Below are positions 29,026 to 37,529 of a stretch of 64,000 nt of DNA, piece by piece. Origin of the DNA: Chromatiaceae bacterium (GTDB lineage: Bacteria; Pseudomonadota; Gammaproteobacteria; Chromatiales; Chromatiaceae); NCBI GenBank assembly GCA_027078745.1, contig JALWWO010000017.1, forward strand, positions 1 to 64,000. The letters are read 5' to 3'. Position 1 is the first letter of the stretch; each line of letters begins with the position of its first letter. The notes beneath the pieces were generated by a model. That model did not search any database. It was not told the origin of the DNA and saw only the letters and a program-made list of their open reading frames with translations. Both the position numbers and the translations under genes were made by a program.

Positions 29026-29831
29026 ATGGGGTTATTCCTCTCCAAAGTCCTAACCCAACTGATCCTGCCCCTGGGATTCGGCAGTTTCCTCCTCATCTCG
29101 GGACTATTCTTCCGGCGGACGCGATTCGGGTTGGGCGTCTCAGGGTTGGGGCTTCTGTGGATCTGGCTGTGGTCCACACCGATCTTTTCTGACTGGATTC
29201 GCTTTTCCCTGGAGAAGCGCTATCCTCCGATTTCCCTCGCCAATGTCCCTCGAGCAGATGCCATCATCGTTCTAGGCGGCGCTATGGGGGGAGCGATCGC
29301 CCCCCGTCGATTCCCCGATCTCGGCAGCGCTGCGGATCGGGTCTGGCATGCCGCCCGCCTGTTTCACGCGGGCAAAGCGCCCTGGATCTTGCTGAGCGGC
29401 GGCCGGCTGCCCTGGCGAACGAAGCGACACCAGAAGCGGATGCCATGCTGCAATTTCTGATGGACCTGGGGGTACCGAAGGAACAGGTGCTCTTGGAAGA
29501 AGGCAGCGCGACTACCTGGGAAAATGCACGGGAGACCCGGCAGTTGCTGCGGGAAAAGCGTTGGGATTGTGTGCTGCTGGTCACTTCTGCGCTGCACATG
29601 CGCCGAGCTGTGGCAACCTTCCGGAGCGCGGGGATCCCGGTGATTCCGGTGGCGACCGATCACGAAGTTGTATATCGATCCTTCACCGGCTTGGATTATC
29701 TGCCCGATGCGGAGGCGCTGGCCGCCAGTTCCCGAGCCTTCAAGGAATATCTAGGCTTTTGGATCTATGAATTGCGGGGATGGATTCGGGAGGTAAACCC
29801 TGAAGAACCTACCTGTAAAGGGACCCGCTGA
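29026..29831 (+). pseudogene. ElyC/YdcF-like DUF218 envelope protein split by a frameshift
   Basis: Two frames together make one DUF218 protein. From ATG 29026 come two membrane helices, then ADAIIVLGGAMGG and KAPWILLSGGRLPW, ending early at TGA 29458-29460. One frame over, ANEATPEADAMLQFLMDLGV, ENARETRQLL and VLLVTSALHMRRAVATFR continue the domain to 29831. The switch must lie near 29403-29425 and equals loss of one base. No slippery heptamer is seen, so a real frameshift or a sequence error fits better than programmed recoding. ElyC acts in undecaprenyl-phosphate use or cell-wall integrity; the next gene is also a polyprenyl-phosphate enzyme. Confidence 0.78.
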
Positions 29832-29837
29832 CCCCCC

Positions 29838-30866
29838 ATGTCTCTTCTACCCTTCCTTATATTCGTTCTGACCCTACTGTTCATCGGGCTCCTCCGACCC
29901 ATCGCCTTTCGCATCGGTCTTTCGGATTTTCCCCAAGAGCAGCGTAGGATACATGAGCAGCCTACCCCGCTGGTCGGCGGCATCGCCCTGTTCCTCGCCT
30001 GGTCTTTGGGATTGTTGTGCCTACCCGCAGTTCCTGCAGAAGTCGGAGCACTCTGGACAGGTGCCCTACTGCTCTTAGTCGTCGGTGTGCTGGATGACCG
30101 CTGGGAAATTTCCCATCATTTCCGATTTCTCGCGCAGATTGCTGCTTGCCTGCTCATGGCCCTGAAAGCTGGGGTCGTGCTCTGGGATCTGGGCGATCTT
30201 CTACCCGATGGAAGGACCCTTTCATTGGGGGCATTTGCCCTACTGTTCACCCTGTTTTCCGCAGTGGGCGTCATCAATGCCATCAATCTTTCCGATGGCA
30301 TCGATGGACTCGCCGCCGTGCTGGTACTCATCGCCCTGGGTAGTTTCTGGATCCTAGCCCAATCTGCTGGTGCAGGGAGCTGGGCTTCCCTCGTCAGCCT
30401 GCTCATGGCCGCATTGCTGGGATTCTTGTGCTGGAATCTGCCTCCCAAGGGCAGGGCTTTGGCATTTCTGGGGGATGGGGGAAGCCTGTTCCTCGGTTTC
30501 ATCCTGGTTTGGCTGCTCATCCAGGGTTCTCAGGGAGAAACCCGCCTCTTCGCACCGGTCACCGCCCTTTGGTTGGTCGCGTTACCCCTCAATGATACGG
30601 TAGCAGTCATGAGCCAACGGCTGCTAGCAGGTCAGTCCCCCTTCCGAGCAGATCGAACCCATTGCCATCATCTGCTGTTGGCAGCGGGCTGTTCTCCTAG
30701 ACAGACCCTGGGCATCCTGACCTTAGCTGCACTGCTGGCTGCCGCGACGGGCTTGCTTGGCCATTTTCTTCGGTGGTCCGATCCCTGGATGCTTGCCAGT
30801 TTCCTGATCCTGTTCGCAGGCCATCTCGGCATCCGTGCCTGGCTGCAAAAATTCTCTAGGGGCTGA
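29838..30866 (+). CDS. WecA/MraY-family polyprenyl-phosphate sugar-1-phosphate transferase
   Basis: A 342-residue, roughly ten-helix enzyme that transfers a HexNAc-1-phosphate from a UDP-sugar to undecaprenyl phosphate, starting O-antigen, common-antigen or other lipid-linked glycans. Visible motifs are the Asp-Asp pair in GVLDDRWEIS, NAINLSDGIDGLA, FLGDGGSLFLG, and the HxHH-type loop RTHCHHLLL. The His loop and lack of a muramyl-pentapeptide context favour WecA over MraY. It starts 6 nt after the elyC-like gene; its 3' end overlaps the convergent secreted-protein gene by 11 nt. Confidence 0.88.
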   Translation: MSLLPFLIFVLTLLFIGLLRPIAFRIGLSDFPQEQRRIHEQPTPLVGGIALFLAWSLGLLCLPAVPAEVGALWTGALLLLVVGVLDDRWEISHHFRFLAQIAACLLMALKAGVVLWDLGDLLPDGRTLSLGAFALLFTLFSAVGVINAINLSDGIDGLAAVLVLIALGSFWILAQSAGAGSWASLVSLLMAALLGFLCWNLPPKGRALAFLGDGGSLFLGFILVWLLIQGSQGETRLFAPVTALWLVALPLNDTVAVMSQRLLAGQSPFRADRTHCHHLLLAAGCSPRQTLGILTLAALLAAATGLLGHFLRWSDPWMLASFLILFAGHLGIRAWLQKFSRG

Positions 30867-32916
30867 TGGGTTCCAGGGGGGTACCCGTGTTCCCGTTGCC
30901 GATGATCGCGCCGCCGACAGTGATCGCACCGCCGATGATCAAGGCATCGCCGGCTGCAACGGTACCGGTACCCAGAACAGCGCCCGTCCCCAACGCCTTT
31001 GAAGCCTGCCCAGCTAGCTCCTTTCCGGGGAAGACCATAGTCTTTTCCGGAGAACCCATGGCGGCCAGACAGCAGGGGCTTTCCTGACCGATGGTGAGCA
31101 CTTCATTAGGGGCCAGATGGTAACCGCAGCCGTTGCGGAATAAAAGATAGGCACCTCCCTCCGCCAAGGCCATGACCCGTTCCCGGATGCGCAATCCCAT
31201 GCCCTCGCTGGCGGGCACGTATTTGGAACCTCGACTAACCAAAGTGGGTCCCCTCACCTGAAGCACGCTGGCCACCGCTTCTTGACCGGTCTGCGCTTCC
31301 TGGCGCTTGCCCGCACCCAGGCAGCAGAGGGAAATCGCTCGCCGTGGCAGCCGTTCCCCCCGCTTCATGCTGAAGTCACAGACTTCGATGGGCAGGATCG
31401 TGGTGCCCATATCCAGATAGGGGTTGCGAGTTCGGGCTAAGGTGGGATCCTGACCCCAGGCAGCGGTGAAAACCGCTCCATCGGTAGTGAATAAGCGGGC
31501 AGCAGTGTTGTCCAGATCCGGTGCCATGACGGGTACGGATTGCAGGCGAGCCACGGTGATCACCTGATCGTAGACCTCTCCATTGGGTGCGGTGAAGGGG
31601 CCTACTCCATCCCCGCCCCAATCGATATAGATTTTCGTATCCCGAATGGCGGTGAGCCACAGGGGATTCCCCGCCTTCAGCTTTTGGCTGGGATCGCTGC
31701 CAGGCCCCCAGGCGACCACCGCTCGCGTAGTGAGATTCCGCTCTGGGATCAGACTGAAGCCCCAGTCATGCGCGATGTTTTCCCTTTGGGTCAGGTTAAC
31801 CCCCACGGCAGCCAGGGCGAAGAAGGGGGCATTGTTTTCCGAGGAAAATTGGGCGCCGGATTCCACGGGCATTTGGAAATGGCGGGTAGTACCTGGCGGT
31901 ACGGAAATCGTACCCTGCTTTCCCCGCAGGGTTTCATATCGAATAGATAGGGTATCGTTAGTGCTCGGGTTATAGAGGAAAACATAGGTCAATGCACCCC
32001 CCGCGCCGGCAGCGCTGCCCACGGGCGTGAAGATCCGGCTGCCCCATCGGGAGACAGGCGTGAGCGTAAACCAGCGGGATTCGTAGCGAGCCCCTCGATT
32101 GCCGGAGATGATATAGGCCTGAATGGGCTGGCTAGCGGTCACTGTCGCGCCCATCTGGATGCCGCCGTTCGTGTGATAACCCTCCCCCGGCGCTAGAGAG
32201 ACTTGAATGGGCGCTTCACTGCCCGCGCCATCGGGATCGATGCTCACCACCGCGGGCTTATCGCCTGCCATCACCAGCAGATCCACGAATTCGAACATTT
32301 CTACCTGCTTGGGTAGGGGCACGTTTTCCCCGATGGGCACTTCAAAATATTTATCGTATTGATAGGTGGGATAGACCTCTAAAGCACCGGCCAGCACGGG
32401 ACCGGGCTTCACCGCCCAGGCCGCCCGAGTCACTGCGGTGATCTTATTGGCACCGATGCGATCCCGACCATCCCAAAGCTGTACGCTGGGATCTCGGGGC
32501 AGGGGTACATCGTTTTTCAGGGTTAAGGTCGCACCGGCGCGCAGCCGATCCCCTTCACAGGCCTTTGCTGGCGTACAGATGCCGCCGGCGGAAACATCCC
32601 CGTTGCTCGGGTCTCCATCTCCCCAAATCAAGGTGGACTTCTGAACAGGATTGCCCAGATCTGCCTCATAGCCATCTTCCCAATGGTCGTAGATCACCAC
32701 GGTATCATCGCCCACGACCACTGCAGAGGTCACGGAAGTGATGACCGGACCTGTGTTTTCGGCGAGTTTCCTGAGGCTCTCTCCTAGCTGATCTTCTGGC
32801 AGCGGTACGAAATAGATTTGGCTCAGGTCGATGGCCCAAGCTTTGAGCGGACTGAATCCGATTGACCAGAGTAAAAGGAATTTCAACCAGGATCTGGGGG
32901 CGGTTCGTCGGTACAT
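30856..32916 (-). CDS. Large secreted protein of unknown function
   Basis: 686 residues. I chose the ATG at 32916 (MYRRTAPRSWLKFLLL, a signal peptide ending near AWA) because GAGGGAAAC precedes it; 21 upstream codons are also open. The mature part begins FVPLPEDQLGESL and is rich in beta-type, Gly/Pro/Thr segments. Stretches such as SQPIQAYIISGNRGARYESR and VSRWGSRIFTPVGS recall extracellular IgGFc-binding-like modules, but weakly. The last ~60 residues form alternating Gly and hydrophobic residues (ALIIGGAITVGGAIIG). About ten cysteines lie mostly in the C-terminal third. No catalytic motif recognised. Confidence 0.72.
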   Translation of the reverse strand: MYRRTAPRSWLKFLLLWSIGFSPLKAWAIDLSQIYFVPLPEDQLGESLRKLAENTGPVITSVTSAVVVGDDTVVIYDHWEDGYEADLGNPVQKSTLIWGDGDPSNGDVSAGGICTPAKACEGDRLRAGATLTLKNDVPLPRDPSVQLWDGRDRIGANKITAVTRAAWAVKPGPVLAGALEVYPTYQYDKYFEVPIGENVPLPKQVEMFEFVDLLVMAGDKPAVVSIDPDGAGSEAPIQVSLAPGEGYHTNGGIQMGATVTASQPIQAYIISGNRGARYESRWFTLTPVSRWGSRIFTPVGSAAGAGGALTYVFLYNPSTNDTLSIRYETLRGKQGTISVPPGTTRHFQMPVESGAQFSSENNAPFFALAAVGVNLTQRENIAHDWGFSLIPERNLTTRAVVAWGPGSDPSQKLKAGNPLWLTAIRDTKIYIDWGGDGVGPFTAPNGEVYDQVITVARLQSVPVMAPDLDNTAARLFTTDGAVFTAAWGQDPTLARTRNPYLDMGTTILPIEVCDFSMKRGERLPRRAISLCCLGAGKRQEAQTGQEAVASVLQVRGPTLVSRGSKYVPASEGMGLRIRERVMALAEGGAYLLFRNGCGYHLAPNEVLTIGQESPCCLAAMGSPEKTMVFPGKELAGQASKALGTGAVLGTGTVAAGDALIIGGAITVGGAIIGNGNTGTPLEPISP

Positions 32917-32975
32917 GATGTTTCCCTCACGCATTCCTCTAATCTGAGTATAGCGCCACCGCCTTGGGCACGGCT

Positions 32976-35021
32976 TCAATAGCGGGACTCCGTAAAATCG
33001 AAATCTAAGCTTTCCAAAGGTGGTTGCAGAAAGTAGCCGAGCACATAATCCACCTTGCTTTGCCAGGCTTGGGTTACGGCTTCAAAGGCTTCGAGCTGGC
33101 CGGCGATGACCTGCACGCCGTTGTTATGGGCATGAAGAATCAGCCGGTCGAGTCGAGGATCTTTGTTTTCCCCTGCCGGGGGCAACAAACTCGTATCCGG
33201 TTTGATGAAAGCGATCGGTAGTTCGGTCAGAAGCGTTCTCGCAGCGGGCTGATCCTTGTAACGACCGATGCAGATATCGATCCCTTGTTGTTTCAGGGAC
33301 TGGAAGCGCACTTTGGCCACGGGAAGATGCTGTAATAGATCGTCCAATTGGAATTCTAGGATCGGTTTGTTCTGTCCCAGTTCCCGCGCAGCGAGTTGTT
33401 GTTGCAGCCAAGATAGCCAATCCTCCGCCTGGAGGGTCTCCAGGGTTTGACGCACGATGAGGCGGGTGGGTGCAGACCGAGAGGAACGGGCTGCGAGCAC
33501 CTGCAGGGCTTTGCTGAGCACCCAGCGATCGATCTGGGCCATCAGCCCGTGTTTTTTCGCAACGGGCAAGAAAAAGTCCGGTCGGAGGGTTTTCCCATTC
33601 TTAATCCGAATCCGCAACAGGGTGTCATAGTGTTCTTGGTGTTGTTCACCCGTGGCCGCGATAGGCTGAAAGAGCAATCGGAAGGCGTTCTTCTTGAGCG
33701 TTTCCCGAAGCAATCGGAGGATCGCTTGCTCTCGAGCGTCCCGCCCATCTCGGAGGGCTGCATTGACTTTGATCGGCGGCGTTTTCCCTTCTTGACCTGC
33801 TTGTATGCAAAGATGACGAGCCCGGTTGATCAGGGATTCTGCCTCTTCTGCTTCCCGATCTGGAACGAGGACCCCGAAATGGGTAGCGATGCGCAGGGGC
33901 TGGTCGGCGACCTGCAACACTTGTTCGGAGAAGGCCTGATACAGCTGTTCGCTCCAGCGGATGAACCCTGCGGTTTCTTCCCGATGGCCCAACAGGACGA
34001 AATCCCGCGCATTCACTTGAGCAGCGAGATCGGCGGGATACAGATGTTTGCGAATCCGGTGCCCCACTTCCCGCAAAAAAACTTCTTGGGCGAGGATAGC
34101 GCTCTGTTCTGCCTTCGGAACCAGGGGAGAAACGCGAAAATAGATCAGTCCGATCATTCTGGGCGCCGGTTCCTTAAGGGCATGTTCCAGCTGTCGCAGA
34201 AAATAACGATAATTGTGCAAGCCTGTCTTGCAATATTCCGGCCTACCCCCGAGTCGAGAATAAAAGCTGCGCACATGGCGGATATACTGTCGCACGGTGG
34301 CGAGGAGATCCCGTGCATCCTTTTCAGGGGGGAAAAATGCATCTACACCCGCTTCCTTTGCCTGATGGGCGGGTATCTGTGTGTCCTGAGCGGCGAGCAG
34401 TAGGATGGGTAGGGAAAAGAAATCCTCATGGGTGCGCACCAGGGCAGTGATTTCCAGACCGTTCGCCTCGGGGAATTGTTCATCCAGAATCAAGAGATCC
34501 GGCTGGAAGTCGTATAGGCTGTGAAACAGTTTCCGGAGATCTTTCAGCACCTGGGTTTCGATACCGGCGGATTGAAGTAAGGCCTGGGTATCCTGGGGAT
34601 TCTGCTGGAGAAGCAACACCCGTTGGGGGCTCATCCGATCGACCACCGCGCGTTCGATCAAGAGTCTTGCGAGTTCTTCCGGCAACCAAGGGCGGAATAG
34701 GCAGGCCCGTGCCCCCGCACGCACTGCTTCCAACCGATGATCGATATGGTTTTCCTTGAGAATGCAGAGGAAATCGGGAAAGGCACCGATGCAGCTCTGA
34801 AGCCGCTCGATAGCCTCTGCAAGAGAGGTTTCCAAAGCCTCCAGATCCAACACAAAGACTGCGTCGTCGATTGCGGCTTCTAACAGGGCTTCCAGATCTT
34901 CAAAGACTGTCAGGGGAATCCATTCCCGCTCCAACCAAGGCTTTAAATCCCTGAAATCTGCGTCACATCGGCTGAGTATCTGAATGGGTCGGATGGGTTT
35001 CGCTTGATCGGCTTGCATCAT
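32976..35021 (-). CDS. FimX-like degenerate REC-REC-GGDEF-EAL c-di-GMP protein
   Basis: 681 residues. Two receiver-type domains (about 12-125 and 130-250; the second has LLILDEQFPEANGLEI, a possible phospho-Asp site). A degenerate GGDEF region follows (about 260-420, with ARDFVLLGH instead of GGDEF). An EAL domain (about 425-670) reads DTLLRIR in place of ExLLR, and GRYKDQ where catalytic DDFGTG is expected. It is thus probably a c-di-GMP binding receptor rather than an enzyme, as with Pseudomonas FimX, which controls type IV pili. It overlaps the upstream FtsK-like gene by 59 nt. GGAG precedes the ATG at 35021. Confidence 0.83.
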   Translation of the reverse strand: MMQADQAKPIRPIQILSRCDADFRDLKPWLEREWIPLTVFEDLEALLEAAIDDAVFVLDLEALETSLAEAIERLQSCIGAFPDFLCILKENHIDHRLEAVRAGARACLFRPWLPEELARLLIERAVVDRMSPQRVLLLQQNPQDTQALLQSAGIETQVLKDLRKLFHSLYDFQPDLLILDEQFPEANGLEITALVRTHEDFFSLPILLLAAQDTQIPAHQAKEAGVDAFFPPEKDARDLLATVRQYIRHVRSFYSRLGGRPEYCKTGLHNYRYFLRQLEHALKEPAPRMIGLIYFRVSPLVPKAEQSAILAQEVFLREVGHRIRKHLYPADLAAQVNARDFVLLGHREETAGFIRWSEQLYQAFSEQVLQVADQPLRIATHFGVLVPDREAEEAESLINRARHLCIQAGQEGKTPPIKVNAALRDGRDAREQAILRLLRETLKKNAFRLLFQPIAATGEQHQEHYDTLLRIRIKNGKTLRPDFFLPVAKKHGLMAQIDRWVLSKALQVLAARSSRSAPTRLIVRQTLETLQAEDWLSWLQQQLAARELGQNKPILEFQLDDLLQHLPVAKVRFQSLKQQGIDICIGRYKDQPAARTLLTELPIAFIKPDTSLLPPAGENKDPRLDRLILHAHNNGVQVIAGQLEAFEAVTQAWQSKVDYVLGYFLQPPLESLDFDFTESRY

Positions 35022-35850
35022 GGGAAGCTCCAGATTCAGGGGGGGATGCCAGGGGCTCAGGACCGGATTCGCGGCTCTCTTGCGTCATTGGGGAGGTGCC
35101 CAACCGAGATGCCCGATCTTCAGGGACCTGCGCTTTCGGCTTGGACTGGAAAAACAACTCCCCTGCGCGGAGGACAAAATCCCCCAGGAGATCCACAGCG
35201 GTGAGCCAGGAACGGCCGAAGAACAGGGGCAGACCCAAGGCAAAGGCGAGGAGAAAAACCAAGAAGCGCTGGGCTTCTCGTAAAAAGTCTAGCTGATGAT
35301 GGAACCATTGACCGAGCCCTCCCCCTGGCCCATTCAACCAGATGTCAGGCAAATGGCTGCGGAAAGCCTCTGCCAAAGTGCTGGTAGCAGCCAGCACTGA
35401 GAAAAAACCGATCCAACAGAGGATAAACCGCTGTATCCGAATCTCAGGCAACGCTCCGTGGTTCCCGAAGAGCAGATAGCCGCTCCAGAAGACCGCCAGG
35501 GGAAAGAGGAAGGCAGGATAGCCGAACAGGGAGAGGGCGAGATCCGCAAACCAAGCCCCCCAGGGACCCCCTAAGTTTTGGATCTGCTCCTGGAACCCTA
35601 GATGAGACCAACCGGGATCTTCCGGCTGATAGGAAACCAGGCAGAGCAGAAGATAACCCGCTAGGGCCATCTGAAATCCCAGGGCGATCCTGCGCAAAAA
35701 CTGTTGGAGGCGCTCGCCCAGGGTCAATCGATCGATGGGAGTCGCTTGGATCAAGGGCCAACCTATGGCACAGAACGGGAAATGAGAGCGCAAGGCACAG
35801 GCGTCTTCCGGATTCACCGGAGCGCCACAAGGGATGCCCCTCGCTGGCAT
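34963..35850 (-). CDS. Stand-alone FtsK N-terminal membrane domain (no motor)
   Basis: 295 residues, of which about 50-240 match the FtsK 4-TM domain: SYQPEDPGWSHLGF, NLGGPWGAWFADLALSLFGY and SWLTAVDLLGD, with four membrane helices. After a 55-residue polar, Ser/Glu/Pro-rich linker the gene stops. The RecA-like motor and gamma domain (normally 500 or more residues) are absent, and the 3' end lies inside the FimX-like gene. Divergence from trxB matches the ftsK locus of gammaproteobacteria such as Pseudomonas. The true start may be later than the ATG at 35850, since the first ~35 residues do not look like FtsK. Confidence 0.8.
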   Translation of the reverse strand: MPARGIPCGAPVNPEDACALRSHFPFCAIGWPLIQATPIDRLTLGERLQQFLRRIALGFQMALAGYLLLCLVSYQPEDPGWSHLGFQEQIQNLGGPWGAWFADLALSLFGYPAFLFPLAVFWSGYLLFGNHGALPEIRIQRFILCWIGFFSVLAATSTLAEAFRSHLPDIWLNGPGGGLGQWFHHQLDFLREAQRFLVFLLAFALGLPLFFGRSWLTAVDLLGDFVLRAGELFFQSKPKAQVPEDRASRLGTSPMTQESRESGPEPLASPPESGASHDASRSSETHPTHSDTQPM

Positions 35851-35858
35851 GGGTGAAT

Positions 35859-35886
35859 TTGGAAATGACTTATCATCCTCTATATC
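35859..35886 (+). promoter_or_regulatory. Putative sigma70 promoter of trxB
   Basis: TTGGAA (35859-35864) and TATATC (35881-35886) are 16 nt apart and 35 nt before the trxB start. The spacing is slightly short. It is the best match in the 70-nt divergent gap. Confidence 0.35.
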
Positions 35887-35908
35887 TTTGCATCGTGCAT
35901 AACTTTAG

Positions 35909-36926
<1,018 letters not shown>

Positions 36927-36940
36927 TGATTACTACCCTT

Positions 36941-37017
36941 GGCTACGTAGCTCAGTTGGTTAGAGCGCAGCACTCATAATGCTGATGTCGGTAGTTCGAA
37001 TCTACCCGTAGCCACCA
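36941..37017 (+). tRNA. tRNA-Met (anticodon CAU, elongator type)
   Basis: 77 nt. The acceptor GGCTACG/CGTAGCC, D-arm GCTCAGTTGGTTAGAGC, anticodon loop CTCATAA, T-arm region GTTCGAATC and encoded CCA at 37015-37017 fold normally. The paired first position (G1-C72) is unlike the initiator tRNA, so it is the elongator. The sequence is close to E. coli metT. Confidence 0.96.
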
Positions 37018-37023
37018 TCGTAC

Positions 37024-37050
37024 AAAAGCCGCTCTTCGCGGCTTTTTTTT
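37024..37050 (+). terminator. Rho-independent terminator after tRNA-Met
   Basis: AAAAGCCGC (37024-37032) pairs with GCGGCTTTT (37038-37046) across a TCTTC loop, followed by a run of eight T in total. Strong intrinsic terminator. Confidence 0.9.
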
Positions 37051-37073
37051 GCATTCAGCGCCGCGAGGCTCCC

Positions 37074-37529
37074 ATGAGATCACCACACGTCTTGTTCTTC
37101 TCCCTGTTCGTCTTCATTCTGCCCTCATCTGCTGCCGAGGGATTGCATAGGTTGAGGAGTGTGCACGACGTAGAGACTACTATGGACCGCTTCGAACAAA
37201 GCTTGCGCACCCAGGGCTTCCGGGTGTTCATTCGCATCGATTACGCGACCAAAATGAAGAAAGTGGGCCTGCACGTACAGCCCATGCAAGCCCTTGTCTT
37301 CGGCAATCCGAAGTTGGGCACCCACCTCATGAACTGCCGACAGGACATCGCCATCGATTTGCCCATGAAGGTCCTCATCTACCAGGGGGAACAGGGGCGT
37401 GTCTGGTTGACCTATGAGGATCCGCACTGGCTGGCGAAGCGCCACGAATTGGGGGATTGTGGCGCTGCGATCATTCAGAAGATGAGCGCTGCTCTCGACC
37501 GATTGGCCCATGCCGCCACAAAGCCCTAG
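37074..37529 (+). CDS. Exported DUF302-type protein
   Basis: 151 residues with a signal peptide (MRSPHVLFFSLFVFILPSSA) and a DUF302-like core: FIRIDYATKMKKVGL, ALVFGNPKLGTHLM, AIDLPMKVLIYQ and VWLTYEDPHWLAKRHELG are the successive family blocks. DUF302 proteins are periplasmic or cytosolic with poorly known function. The gene starts 24 nt after the tRNA-Met terminator and its end overlaps the pbpC start by 20 nt, so the two are likely co-expressed. Confidence 0.82.
   Translation: MRSPHVLFFSLFVFILPSSAAEGLHRLRSVHDVETTMDRFEQSLRTQGFRVFIRIDYATKMKKVGLHVQPMQALVFGNPKLGTHLMNCRQDIAIDLPMKVLIYQGEQGRVWLTYEDPHWLAKRHELGDCGAAIIQKMSAALDRLAHAATKP

Noticed and set aside
29403..29425. Programmed -1 frameshift in the elyC-like gene
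   Set aside because: No X-XXY-YYZ slippery heptamer or downstream stem-loop is visible. A mutation or sequence error is simpler.
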